Source of the DNA: Epinephelus fuscoguttatus
Taxonomy: Eukaryota > Chordata > Actinopteri > Perciformes > Serranidae
Assembly: GCF_011397635.1 (NCBI RefSeq)
Contig: NC_064762.1
Span: forward strand, 21,105,479-21,169,478
Length of the DNA stretch: 64,000 nt
Reading direction: 5' to 3'
The translations under genes were made by a program, and so were the position numbers. The notes under the pieces are model-generated. The model saw only the letters and a list, made by a program, of their open reading frames with translations, was not told the origin of the DNA and did not search any database. Below, piece by piece: positions 11,550 through 24,600 of this stretch (positions are counted from its first letter, which is position 1; every line of letters starts with the position of its first letter).

Positions 11550-11715
11550 GGGGTGGCAGCAGATCAGTCCATAGAGACTTGGCTTGGGAGCCACAGGGTC
11601 ACCGACTTAACTGAACCCTCAACTGCTCGGGGTGCCTTTCCAAGGCACTGTGTGTATATGACAACAGAGTGAAAAAAAAAGAATTTCACTGTGGGGGGAA
11701 ATAAAGTATCAAAAA
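11550..11715 (+). mobile_element. tRNA-derived SINE (plus orientation), partial
   Basis: It has a tRNA-like head (CAGTCCATAGAGACTTGGCT, then GGAGCCACAGGGTCACCGAC) followed by CTCGGGGTGCC, AATTTCACTGTGGGG and AATAAAGTAT. This is the typical layout of percomorph SINEs that end in AATAAAGTAT. The middle is internally deleted. Confidence 0.65.
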
Positions 11716-11979
11716 AGGTATATGTTATTTTTCTTCTTCTCCTCCTCTTTCTTCTTCTTCTTTTTCTTCTTCTTAAATATCCCCTCCATATCATATTATA
11801 GGTGGTCTTGATAAAGAAAGTTTGTAACTTAAAGTTTATATAAGTGCATATGTGATGGTCTGGTGCAAAATCTGTGACTTAAAATAAATAAAATTTCAGC
11901 TGCAGAAAAGTATGTTTAGATCATGTAACCATAGCCATTTAAAAAAAAAATGTGATTGTTTCCATTATGTATAGCCATA

Positions 11980-12077
11980 ATGGCACCCCTCCAGCTGCCA
12001 GTCAAGGCTCCATATTTGGTCCGTACGGGGACTTGCACCAGCAACCCCCAGTTCCCAACCCAAGTCTCTGCCTTCCC
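11980..12077 (-). mobile_element. tRNA-derived SINE fragment (minus orientation)
   Basis: On the minus strand it reads AGAGACTTGGGTTGGGAACT, then GTGCAAGTCCCCGTACGG, then CCAAATATGGAGCC. It is from the same SINE family as 11550-11715 but holds the head part missing there. Confidence 0.65.
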
Positions 12078-12179
12078 CATAATTAGTATATTCTATGCTT
12101 CTTGGGTGAAATTACTCACTGTATGTTCATAATAGCATATAACCATCTTCCATCCTGTTTGCATCACTGAAAACAAAGT

Positions 12180-12536
12180 TGCTCCAGGCCGGCCTATTGA
12201 CCATCCCTGGCGTTTTGTTATCATACAGCACAAACCTGGGATAACCTCCCAGATGATGTTGGACGAGCCCTGACTGCAACCGTATTTTTCAAACTCAATT
12301 TAAAATAATTTTAAATAACTTTTTTATATTTGTACCTCTTACCTGCACTTTTGCTAGTTTAAAGGTGTTTTTTTTAATTGTAAATCATTTACTAATTATT
12401 TTTTACCTTTTATATGTTTTTCTCTTTACTCTTTCTGTATCCTTTATTATGTTTTATATTGTATTGCTCTGTAAAGCACTTTGAATTGCCCTTGTGTATG
12501 AAATGTTCTATAGAAATAAAGCTGCCTTGCCTTGCC
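12180..12536 (+). mobile_element. L2-like LINE 3' end
   Basis: It is a decayed C-terminal coding region followed by AAAGCACTTTGAATTGCCC, TGTATGAAATGTTCTATAGA and AATAAAGCTGCCTTGCCTTG. The tail matches, in reverse complement, that of the LINE at 50.05-51.9 kb (same AAAGCACTTTGAATT box and TTGCC-type repeats). It is 5'-truncated and non-functional. Confidence 0.75.
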
Positions 12537-12579
12537 ATTTGAACACCGCAGAAGGGGGACGGGACAAACCATATCTGGC

Positions 12580-13020
12580 AACCATACTCGGCTCTGACGT
12601 TACGGAGCTCGTAGTGCAGTGTGCATCTGGAAGTTGTCGCCATCATATCTGGCTAAATGTTTAGCTAGCCTTCAAGTCAGTCAGCCGTTGTTGTTCGAGG
12701 ATATAAAGCTAATGACATCATTAACCCCTCCGTGTTTCTCCTGTCGAGTATCTGTGAACTGTTGTGATGTTAATAATCAGTGAACGCGTCTCGGACGGGC
12801 GCTGCTGTTGTTGTGTTGTCTAGTTAACTCACATTAGCAGTGGCTAATTTTCAGAGCACACATTAGCCGGAGTCTTGAGAAGCAGCAAGGGGCGGAGGGC
12901 TGCTAAAACCGTCGCTAGCTAGCGAGTTAAAACACCGAGCGGCGTTTAGCGTTGAAGTGAAGAAAGCGGTGGACATTGTTAGTTAAATGCTCGCCGGTTG
13001 AGTTAGTAACGCACCGTAGC
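12580..13020 (+). promoter_or_regulatory. nrbp1: Probable nrbp1 promoter and untranslated first exon (CpG-containing)
   Basis: CpG dinucleotides are locally frequent (for example ACGCGTCTCGGACGGGCGCT near 12784) compared with flanking AT-rich DNA. No TATA box is obvious. The upstream leader exon must end before the acceptor at 13234, but its donor was not fixed; GTATGT near 13157 is one candidate. Confidence 0.45.
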
Positions 13021-13410
13021 CAAGGAGCTAGCAGCGTCACAGAGCTAGCTGCAACTCGAAGATTTTTTTTAGCTAAGAAAGCTAACCAAATAACGCTGCG
13101 ACTGTTGGAGTCTGCTAAACTGGAGCTGGCATCGTTACATTTCCTGTCTTTAAAACGTATGTACTACCTCATATTTGTGATACAGTTTATTTCGGCCTTT
13201 TCTGTGCAGTGCTAATCAAGCTAACTTCTCCTGCAGAGTCTCAGAGGTTATTACTCAGCTGCAACCACCAAGTGCATACCATTGCTGTCAAGCTAGTTTG
13301 CCTGGTACTTCCTCAACAGCCCATTGTCATTGACTTAGACGCAGATATTGATTGGGTGCATGTCTGCGTGTGTGTGTCACAGCTGGCTGTTGGGCCTGAC
13401 AACCAAGAAG

Positions 13411-16400
13411 ATGTCTGAGGGAGAGAACAAGCAGGCCTCGGACACTGCCCAGGAAGTGAAGGCAGAGGCAGCTGCAGCCACAGGTCAAGGAGTGTCATCT
13501 GTCTCTCCCCCCGTGTCCATGGTGACCCAGCCTCCAGCTACCGCTGCCACGGAGGATGAGGAAGAGGAGAGTGAAGATGAGTCAGAGATTTTGGAGGAAA
13601 GCCCGTGTGGACGTTGGCAGAAGCGCAGAGAAGAGGTAGGGGATATATATCTGCGGAGGGGTCGAGTTTACCTTTACTAAGGTATAAATTAGGCCTGATG
13701 CTTTATTTTGCCTTCCTCTTGTAGGTGAATCAGCGAAACGTCCCCGGGATCGATAATGCTTACTTGGCCATGGACACTGAGGAAGGAGTTGAGGTGGTGT
13801 GGAATGAGGTCATGTTCTCAGAGAGGAAGAATTTCAAACTCCAGGAGGTGGGTGCAGCGCGATGTCTATGCAGCCACTTGTGTCTGTGCACTACAACATA
13901 ATAGAGATCATTGTATCGATTTAAGGAATGAGAGGTTTCGACAAGGTTTAAGGATTGTGTTTCTTGTGTTCTGTTGCATTCTTTACTGTGATCTCTCTAA
14001 CAATGTAGAAGCCTGCTGCTTTTCATATCTCCCTCTGGCTTTAAGCTCCTTAGGCTAGTGAGAGATCAGACTTGTTGCTGCCAGCAGCACAGCAAAGTAC
14101 ACACTGTAGCTGAACAGTCGCTGAAACAGTTTTCGGAAATTTGAAGGGGAGTGAGTCAGCAGAGTGGAATAAGTCGGAGGTTCTTGTTTGCTTAAACCTT
14201 TTGGCATTTTAGGCATTTGTCTAGGTGGTTTTGCATCATCCTAAAGTTGTTTCTATTGTCTCACTCTTATCTTGGTTTGCGGAAATGACACAAGATTCAG
14301 TCTGTCTCATTTTTTAAAAATAAAAACACAATAATGAGGTAGTATTTCTGTTACTAGCTACTGGATGCCCTTGAGTACGGCTGGTCAGGGACCAGTTAGT
14401 GCAAGACTGTTTGCAACACCCAGCTTTTCAGTTTTAATACATATGTGACAGGAAGGAAATGATGTTCTCAGTCTAACAGAGCTTTTAAGGAGTCAGCCCT
14501 CGAGCCGCTTGTAATGGATACTCATTTACAACTGTGGAATTTGAATTTGACCTTGCACTTACACGATAGTCTGTCCGACCCACTGACCAAGAGCAGGTCA
14601 GGCCATTAAGAATCAATATATTGTGAAGACATAATGAGCTTACTCAGTCTGTATTGTTAAATCTTGTTTGCAATAAAACAGTTAATTCAATTTAAATGTG
14701 ACACCATGGATTATATGCTATGGTTAATGACGTATGACATCATGTATTCATCACACATGAACTCAAACACTTGTTCAAACATTATAAAATCTTGTTATAT
14801 CTCAATGCTGTAGTTTTATTGTTGTGGTAGTGTCTCAGTGTTGTAGTCATATTGTTGTTGCTGTTGTTATTGCTGAAGCCGCTGTGTCATGATGAATATG
14901 TTCTATTTGGTTATTGTGGTTTTTATATGATGGTGTCTCTTAGCAGAGTTTCCTGCCCAGGGACTACAGATGAAAATTAGCTTACAGTTAACTCTGGTGC
15001 AGCTACGTAGCTGTGCACTGCCCCTGTTTAATAAATGAAATAAAATGAATAAAAATGATGTCTGCATTCACATGTAAAGATAAACGAAAAAGCAGTGTAC
15101 AGATTCAAACAGAAGTAATCTCTCTCACTCATCTTATGACCCATTACAAGTGTATTTCTATGTTTGGGATGTTCATGGGCGTGTACTCCCACAGTGCTCA
15201 GGTGAGGTCGGGGCTTTAAAAAAGAGGTAGCGTCCAGGTGCCTGACTGTAAGCAGCAGGCATCCAAGAGACAATAAATAAAAAAATATAGTGAGCCAAAA
15301 AGCTAAACGAGAGTGAATCTGGGACTGGCTTTTACCTTGACTGGTGAGTGTTACTGGTGTATAATGTACCTTTTAAAGTTGAATTTTTTTTTCTGTTTTT
15401 CCCCACAGGAAAAAGTCAAAGCCGTTTTTGACAATCTGATCCAGCTGGAGCATTTGAACATTGTGAAGTTCCACAAGTACTGGGCAGATGTCAAAGAGAA
15501 CAGAGCGAGGGTAAGAGCTCATCGCCAACATCCTCTTTTTATCTCATCATATAGAAAGTGTTGAGCGCAGTGGATTTTATGCTAATGTGTTTGCATGTCG
15601 TCTTTTTGTCTGCAGGTTATTTTCATCACTGAGTACATGTCTTCGGGAAGTCTCAAACAGTTTTTGAAAAAGACAAAGAAAAACCACAAGACCATGAATG
15701 AAAAGGTGTGAAATCTCTGTTGTAACTCATCAACGGATTTTGAAAATAAGTTGATTTACAGTTGATTTAAAACCTTGTTTAGTCTGTTTAGTTTCTTAAA
15801 AGCTATGTTTTGCATTAACTTTAATTTCTGTAACCTTTATGTCTCTTCTGACAGGCCTGGAAGCGCTGGTGCACACAAATACTGTCTGCTCTCAGGTGAG
15901 AAGAACAAAAGTGCAAATATCTGTGAAAAAAAATTCATATTTGTCTTGAAAGTGGCGTGTGCATTTTAGAATTACCAGCTGCAAACAAAAAGACTTGTTT
16001 GTCCTGTGGTGTTGTGGCAGGTGCTTTATTGACATAACCTTTGCTTGCACTTCTCCAGCTACCTGCATTCCTGTGAATCTCCCATCATTCATGGCAACCT
16101 GACCTGTGACACCATCTTCATCCAGCACAATGGCCTCATCAAGATCGGCTCAGGTAGAGATCAGTTAAAGCAACAGAGATCTAAGATAACATCAGGACAA
16201 TGTAAAGCCGGTGTTTCGTCTCTCTTTAGCTTTATGGTTGTTTTCTATACTACCAGGAATGCACCGTTGCCAATTTTTTTGTTGACTGCTTATTTTGTTT
16301 TTGTTGTTATTTATTCCCCACTTTTTGCCAGCGAAACAAAGGAATCTTTATCATAAAAAGCACTAAACCAAACCCTCCTAACCTCTCTAATATCTGTTTT

Positions 16401-16902
16401 ATTTTGCTATGGAAACACTAACACATTTCTCCTTCAAAAACTGTATCTATTGAAGTTTTTTGCCAAAAACTTAATTTTACAAGATTACATGTGAGAAAAT
16501 CATGAGAACGTTATTATTAACCTTCGCCCAATACTCATTTGTACTGAACAGAGCGTGAACGCACCATAATGAAACTCATTGTGACCTCTGTCAGCAGTTA
16601 GTTCCAGCAACCCTCTGCCTACAGCTAACGTTAACAAGCTCTCCTCCTGCCGACTTCAACACAGATTTCCTGTTCACAATGGAGCATGTATATTTAGAAG
16701 AGTTTAAGGTATACGTTTATCTAGGCAGCTGTCTGTTTCATTTCACTCGATGACTGATGGAGAAGTGGTGGGATTCAGTAAGTTTATACTTCCTCCCACT
16801 CCTTTTTGGATGTGTGTGTGTGTAGCCATACATTGACAATTGCTTTTATGCTTTTCAATTGTAGTAAGTATTACCTTCTTTCAAATATTATATATATATA
16901 CA

Positions 16903-16962
<60 letters not shown>

Positions 16963-18573
16963 TACAGGCCAAAAGTTTGGACACACCTTCTCATTCAATG
17001 CGTTTTCTTTATTTTCATGACTATTTACATTGTAGATTCTCATCAAAACTATGAATGAACACATGTGGAGTTATGTACTTAACAAAAAAAGGTGAAATAA
17101 CTGAAAACATGTTTTATATTCTGGTTTCTTCAAAATAGCCACCCTTTGCTCTGATTACTGCTTTGCACACTCTTGGCATTCTCTCCATGAGCTTCAAGAG
17201 GTAGTCACCTGAAATGGTTTCCACTTCACAGGTGTGCCTTATCAGGGTTAATTAGTGGAATTTCTTGCTTTATCAATGGGGTTGGGACCATCAGTTGTGT
17301 TGTGCAGAAGTCAGGTTAATACACAGCCGACAGCCCTATTGGACAACTGTTAAAATTCATATTATGGCAAGAACCAATCAGCTAACTAAAGAAAACGCAG
17401 TGGCCATCATTACTTTAAGAAATGAAGGTCAGTCAGTCCAGAAAATTGCAAAAACTTTAAATCTGTCCCCAAGTGGAGTCGCAAAACCATCAAGCGCTAC
17501 AACGAAACTGGCACACATGAGGACCGACCCAGGAAAGGAAGACCAAGAGTCACCTCTGCTTCTGAGGATAAGTTCATCCGAGTCACCAGCCTCAGAAATC
17601 GCAAGTTAACAGCAGCTCAGATCAGACACCAGATGAATGCCACACAGAGTTCTAGCAGCAGACCCATCTCTAGAACAACTGTTAAGAGGAGACTGCGCGA
17701 ATCAGGCCTTCAGGGCCAAATAGCTGCTAGGAAACCACTGCTAAGGAGAGGCAACAAGCAGAAGAGATTTGTTTGGGCCAAGAAACACAAGGAATGGACA
17801 TTAGACCAGTGGAAATCTGTGCTTTGGTCTGATGAGTCCAAATTTGAGATCTTTGGTTCCAACCGCCGTGTCTTTGTGAGACGCAGAAAAGGTGAACGGA
17901 TGGATTCCACATGCCTGGTTCCCACTGTGAAGCATGGAGGAGGAGGTGTGATGGTGTGGGGGTGTTTTGCTGGTGACACTGTTGGGGATTTATTCAAAAT
18001 TGAAGGCACACTGAACCAGCATGGCTACCACAGCATCCTGCAGCGACATGCCATCCCATCCGGTTTGCGTTTAGTTGGACGATCATTTATTTTTCAACAG
18101 GACAATGACCCCAAACACACCTCCAGGCTGTGTAAGGGCTATTTGACCAAGAAGGAGAGTGATGGAGTGCTGCGGCAGATGACCTGGCCTCCACAGTCAC
18201 CGGACCTGAACCCAATCGAGATGATTTGGGGTGAGCTGGACCGCAGAGTGAAGGCAAAGGGGCCAACAAGTGCTAAACACCTCTGGGAACTCCTTCAAGA
18301 CTGTTGGAAAACCATTTCAGGTGACTACCTCTTGAAGCTCACTGAGAGAATGCCAAGAGTGTGCAAAGCAGTAATCAGAGCAAAGGGTGGCTATTTTGAA
18401 GAAACTAGAATATAAAACATGTTTTCAGTTATTTCACCTTTTTTTGTTAAGTACATAACTCCACATGTGTTCATTCATAGTTTTGATGCCTTCAGTGAGA
18501 ATCTACAATGTAAATAGTCATGAAAATAAAGAAAACGCATTGAATGAGAAGGTGTGTCCAAACTTTTGGCCTG

Positions 18574-18620
<47 letters not shown>

Positions 18621-21600
18621 CATATATATAATACATATAGGGAATGAATACAGAGCATCCCCTGATGCATCAAGAGTGAGTTTACTGCGTCCTTTGTTCC
18701 CAAAGGTGTCCTGGGGAAGATTTCTGTTTGTTCCAGACACGTTTTCTATTGTCCCTGGGAAGACGGGACACTGTCAGTCTCAAGCCCTGCTTTTTATCCT
18801 GCACAAAATTGATGTGACAGAACAGAAAACTATCGGCCACTGGCGTTGGTGAATGTCATCTTATTTGCAGATGGGCCGATGATTGTCAACACGGCCCGTT
18901 TCAGCTGATAAATCTGTCCATCCCTATATTCTACAGATGCCCTCACTGTTATTGTTAGTGCTATGTCTTGTATTGGTGTTGCTGTTACTAAAGCTTTTCC
19001 CCATTATTTCAGTCGCTCCAGACACCATCAATAACCATGTGAAAACCTGTCGGGAAGAGCAGAAGAGCCTTCACTTCTTTGCTCCGGAATATGGAGGTAA
19101 GATCCTGTCATTTGTCATCAAAGGTCCTGTAAGTTTTTGAGCATAAGCCAAACAAAATCATCACCGCTGGTTCAATCTAGGGACCTTTTGTTGCATGTTG
19201 AACCTCTCTCTCTCCTCGTTTCCTGTCTGCTTCTCACTTTCATCTGTCCAATAAAGGCAATCGCCAAAAAAAAATCTATAAAAAAAGATCCTGTGATTTG
19301 TCTCACATACCGTAACTGTTTTGTTATTTCTGTTTTCAGCTGTTGCCAATGTTACCACAGCCGTGGATATCTATTCCTTTGGAATGTGCGCCTTAGAGGT
19401 GAGAGGAGCCCTTGTTCTGCATAATCACTCGTTCTTTTGTTTACGGAAAATATGCTTGACTGGTATTGCACCGATGTAGCAGCACGAAGCATCTCTAAAG
19501 CTGGAGTGACTTTTTTTAAAAAGTTTGCTTTAAGATAGTGTTAGTTTGCTTTTTGCAGCAGTCACAGGAATAGAAATCAGGATGTCGGTTGTTTGCAAGA
19601 CAGGAAATGTGGCAATTTAAATCACTCTGTTTTTGGTGTAAAAGACACTTAGCAGCCAGGTCTGAAGTGATGATCAGTGTCCCAAAAAAGCATTATGTAA
19701 TATGAGAGTGGCTGCTGTTGACATTTTGTTGTTTGTATTTATGACTCACTTCCAATCGACACCCTTCTTTGTCCAATCCCTCCCCTCAGATGGCTGTGTT
19801 GGAAATCCAGAGTAATGGAGATTCGTCTTATGTGTCCCAAGAAGCCATAAACAGTGCCATTCAGTCCCTAGAGGACCCACTGCAACGGGTGAGTGAAGCA
19901 GAAGCAAGCATTTAAAGCCTTCATGGCTGTTTGGAAAATAAATCCATCAACGTGAGTTTTTTTCCCCCTCATGCTTTCTCAGGAATTTATCCAGAAGTGT
20001 CTGGAGTTGGACCCCAGTAAGCGACCCACAGCAAAGGAGCTGCTGTTCCACCAGGCCTTGTTTGAGGTGCCCTTACTCAAGCTGCTGGCTGCACACTGCA
20101 TCGTCAGCCACCAACGTGAGTGGAAACACACACAGTGTCATACCTGCTGACATTAGGCTGTGAAAAAGGGGAGATTTTTCAGGGGATTTCAGCAAATGGC
20201 CTACCCCCAAGGGCCCCTGCCCTTATATAACCCTACACCACAGATGACTAGAATAAATACAAGGATGTGAAAGTAGTCATACATTCATAGCTTACTGTAA
20301 AGTAAAAATAAACATATGAAATGTACCAGAAGGTGCATAGAGCAGTTTGACAAAGAGAAATTTTCAGTCTTGAGGCAGAAGCTGACGCGAGTTCAGTCAG
20401 GCAGGGTCAACATCACATGCTCCACACTGGGTTGCCAGATACTGCAACATACTGTGTTAAGGAGATTATACTGTCCTCCTGTCCTATCTGGGAACACATA
20501 TCCCAGACAGAAACACATGAGAAACTCCCATTTGATTTGTATATCACTGTGAAATCTGGACATTAGCAGGAGAAATAACCAGTAGAGGGCACAGTGGGAA
20601 AAAGATTAATTGTTGCATTTATCTTGCAAGTGTACTCTTCTTCAACATTTTTGTTTACTTCCTGGATTTTTCCCACATTGAAATTCTGACCAATCAAGAG
20701 CAGCTTTCTCACACAAGTTTCAGCTTGTAAATGCTGCTGTGAGAACATGAACCAACTCTTGGCAATTATGCAACTTTGAAACAAAATAAGTCTCTGATTC
20801 GGACCAAAGCAAGACAACTCAAGGTCTGACAGCGCCCTAAGTGTTTTCTTACAAGGCCAAATCAGCCATTATTCATATGCCAAAGAATGATGACCTTATT
20901 AATTTCGTTTATAGGACATGATGCCCCAAAACCAACCATGCACAGTCACAAAAATAAAATAGATGGGTGAATGCCATCTTCTCTGTTTGCCTGTAGATAT
21001 GATTCCAGAAAATGCTTTAGAAGAGATGACAAAGAACATGGACCCCAACTTGGTGATTGTTGAGGCCAAGGACGGAGTTCAGATGAAGTAAGTCTGAGTA
21101 AAACCCCACAACACTGACGTATAGAGATAACTGGATCACAAACTCTGGTGAAGGAAGGAAAGTTTTGGTTTTCTGTCTTCGTATGATCACGTTTAATCCA
21201 ACTGAATATTTATATCCACATATGTATATTTTATAAAACAAAACACTGACAAGATTCTGTCTGTACTTTTTGTCATTATATTATTCTGCTCTTGTGTCAG
21301 TGTTATGTTTTCTTGGTCCTAAAGGTTGTGTTACAGTTAAATGATGCAACACCTGAACTTTCAGGCTCGAGGGGAGTGAAATGAAAAGTTGCCCATGTTG
21401 CCCAGCTTTTTCCTTTTAACTGAGTTAAAGATTCAGTCAGTCTCTGGTCCCGATTGGCTGAACATTCAAAATAAATAACAGCCTTTCTTCTGTTTCAGGC
21501 TCTCTCAGTTTCCTGCCCTTGAGCTGGACAAGTTCCTGGAAGATGTAAGGTAAGAAAACCGTTATGATACAACGTACTTGGAAATAAATTTGCTGTTGAT

Positions 21601-24600
21601 TTGAAGATTCTGGCTCGAATGTCTGGAGCAGCTAGTAAAAAATAAGTGGGGAAATAAAATGAGAATTGCTCACCCTCCACTGACACAACAGTATCGATGT
21701 TGTATTGCAGTCAAACGTGGAAAATCTAAAGTAGGGCATCGTATGTATGTTACATACATGCACAGTCAGCAAAACCCAAGTTTTAAAGATACCCTCTGGT
21801 GTTGAGGGCAGAACTGCACAGCATGAAATCAGCTGCAGTTGTGCTGAAGTTATGCCCCTTTTTTCTTTGATGTATCAGGAATGGGATCTATCCTCTGACT
21901 GCGTTTGGGATACCATGTCCACAACAGCCTCAGCAGGAGACAGTGAAGTCGCCCATAGTGCCCCCGTCAGTGAAAACCCCGACTCCTGAACCTGCAGAGC
22001 TCGAGACCAGGAAGGTAAGAACTGACGCACAGGAATTAGACCTCTGTCACCAAAAGAAGGTTTTCATTTTCAGTGCTCATTTAGGTTTTTTGGATTTGCA
22101 TTTAATTATTTATTTGCATGTAGCTTGTTTTCTGATGATCGTCTCCACGCTGATGCTTCATATCTTAAACTGTTTCCCTTCATAGGTCCTGCAGATGCAG
22201 TGCAATATTGAGCCTGTTGACGAGGGCACCAAGCACCATGTAAGTTTGAACTCTGAGTGATGAAGTCATGTTTCTGCTCCTTAGTTTTGTATGTTGTACG
22301 TGAAAGTGCTTTATTGTGTGTCTGAGTGTTTTGTTCTCCTTTCAGCTGACCCTGCTGTTGAAACTGGAGGATAAACTCAACAGGCACTTAAGCTGTGATT
22401 TGTTACCAAGTTAGTACATTCATTTCTTGCCACGTGGACACATTCCAACACACCAAATACTCTCGCCCTCAGTTTTTATCATCATTTTTTGCCTTTATTT
22501 AATAGATGTAATTCGACATGTGAGAGATAAGGAATAACGTGCAACAAAGATGTCAAACCACATGCAGAATGGGGACGTTTGGTTAATGGTTGGCACCTTA
22601 AACCTGTAGACCACCACAGCACCGTGTCTCCATCAGTTTTAGTATCATGGGCACTTTATTGTTTGAAAACTAAGGTAGATTTGCCCTTTTGGAAGTTTCA
22701 TTTTCTATCACATCACCATTTTGCTCATGGATTGCATTTGTGTACATGCCAGGGTTCGCACAAGGTGCTAGGCATACTTCAGTTTGGCACTAGGAAATTT
22801 AAGCACTACAATACGTTAAAATGTAAAAAAACTTGGTTCTTGAAAAAAGTAACTGAATAAAACTGAGGGGAAAATATATTAATGAATTATTTTATGAAAC
22901 GTATTGGAGAAATGTTTTAAACTAGGAACCCAGAAACACATGTGCTAGCAGTTATTTTCTCATGTTACATCTTACACGCCAGTAAATAGATTTGGTAGCA
23001 AAATGCTCACACTAGAGCAGTGTCAGCTTGAGTTAAGAGCTGTAATTCGGCAGCAAATAAGCAGCCGTGTGTGTCTGACTCTGGATGGTGGAGTGGATTT
23101 GGAGTTTATTGGTCGCAGTGGTGGCTGTTAGCAGCTAGCTTTTGCTTGTTAGCCACTGAACTACAGCAGAGTAAGCAGCCACTGGACTTCTTATCTGTTG
23201 ATCCTCACAGGACTCCACTCAGATCTGGCTTGTGTAGAGAAGGTTTATGGGGTCTTTTTGCTATTTGACAGGCAGGTAGGAGGCTCGGTTATTTTGAGAG
23301 CTGTAAGTTAACAGTCTGAACTCAGTACAGTGTTCTTTGACAGAGCTGAAAGTCCAGTTTTAATCACAGACTCTGTGAGAGGACATAAGTTTAATCCTTT
23401 GGAACCTGAGCACATTGGCTTGATTTCTTTCAAAAACATGGGAAGAAGGCAATGAGCAATGAAAGAAGAAATGACCCCCCCAAAAAATGCAAGAAATTAG
23501 TAAAAACAGAAAATTAAAAACAAGGAAATAAGTAAAAAAAAAAAAAAAATTGGAAAAGTTAAAAACAAATGAGGAAATGACCTGTAAAAAGTGCTTAAAA
23601 ATGATAATAATTATGTACCATGATTTTAAATATGTAATAATAAAAGTAATTTTTCCCAAGCTATTTTCTTTTTCCCCAGCTTTTAAAAAAATAATTTTCT
23701 AAATCTATTAGTTCTTTAGCAAGTTAAAATATATATAAACAATTTGCAAGGAATTTAAAAAAGAGAAAATTAAAAACAAGGAAATTAGTTAAAAAAAAAA
23801 AAAATTGATTAAAAAAGAGAGAGAGAGGGAGGAAAGAATGTTAAAAACAAACAAATGAAGAAATGACCTGGAAAAAGTTTTCAAAAATTATAATAATTAT
23901 GTACTGTATAATGTTATAATAATGTAATTTTTCCCTAGCTGTTTTAATTTTTCCTGTTTTTTTCTTTTTTAATTTTTATTTTATTATTTTTACTAAGTAA
24001 AAATATATATTAAAAATTTGCAAGAAACTAAAAAAAAAGAAAACAAGAAAATTAGTTTTTTTAAAAAAGAAAAGAACGTTAAAAACACACAACGAAGGAA
24101 AAGAATTGGAAGAAGTGCTAAAAAATTATAATAATTATGTACCATAATTTAAAATATGTCATTATAAATATAATTTTCCCCAACCTATGTCCATATTTTC
24201 CAGGGGAAAAAAATCTAAATTTATTATTTTTACCAAGTAAAAATATATATCAAAATATATATTATCAAATAGATATATATTTTTACCAACTTACCAAGTT
24301 TCTCACTGCCTTTTCACCATGTTTTTGAAAGAAATCGCACCAATTTGCTGCTCAGCGTTCAAAGGTTTAAATACTTTAAAGGGCTAAACACCCAGACTAA
24401 CGTTGGAGATTCAGAAAGACTGAAATAAAGTTATTTTTCTGCTTCTTAACAGTGTGATCAGTGATTGTGAAGAAAATAGTTTCACCCTTGAAAATAGAAA
24501 CGAGTGCTGATGTTCAGTGTGGACGCTGGTAGAACATAGTGTTTCGATCCAAACTCCACCTGCTGCACCTTTAATCACTTGAGTAACAAACTGAAATACT

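Larger units (their letters stand above)
10444..13234. other. Intergenic stretch between calpain-3-like and nrbp1
   Basis: This divergent intergenic region holds the calpain promoter (near 10.45-10.7 kb), simple repeats around 11470-11530 and 11735-11775, two SINE pieces (11550-11715, 11980-12077), an L2-like LINE 3' end (12180-12536), and CpG-containing DNA at about 12.58-13.02 kb that probably includes the nrbp1 promoter and 5' leader. No other gene is seen. Confidence 0.7.

Noticed and set aside
17710-18009. Minus-strand open frames inside the Tc1-like element
   Set aside because: They are shadows of the transposase frame on the opposite strand.
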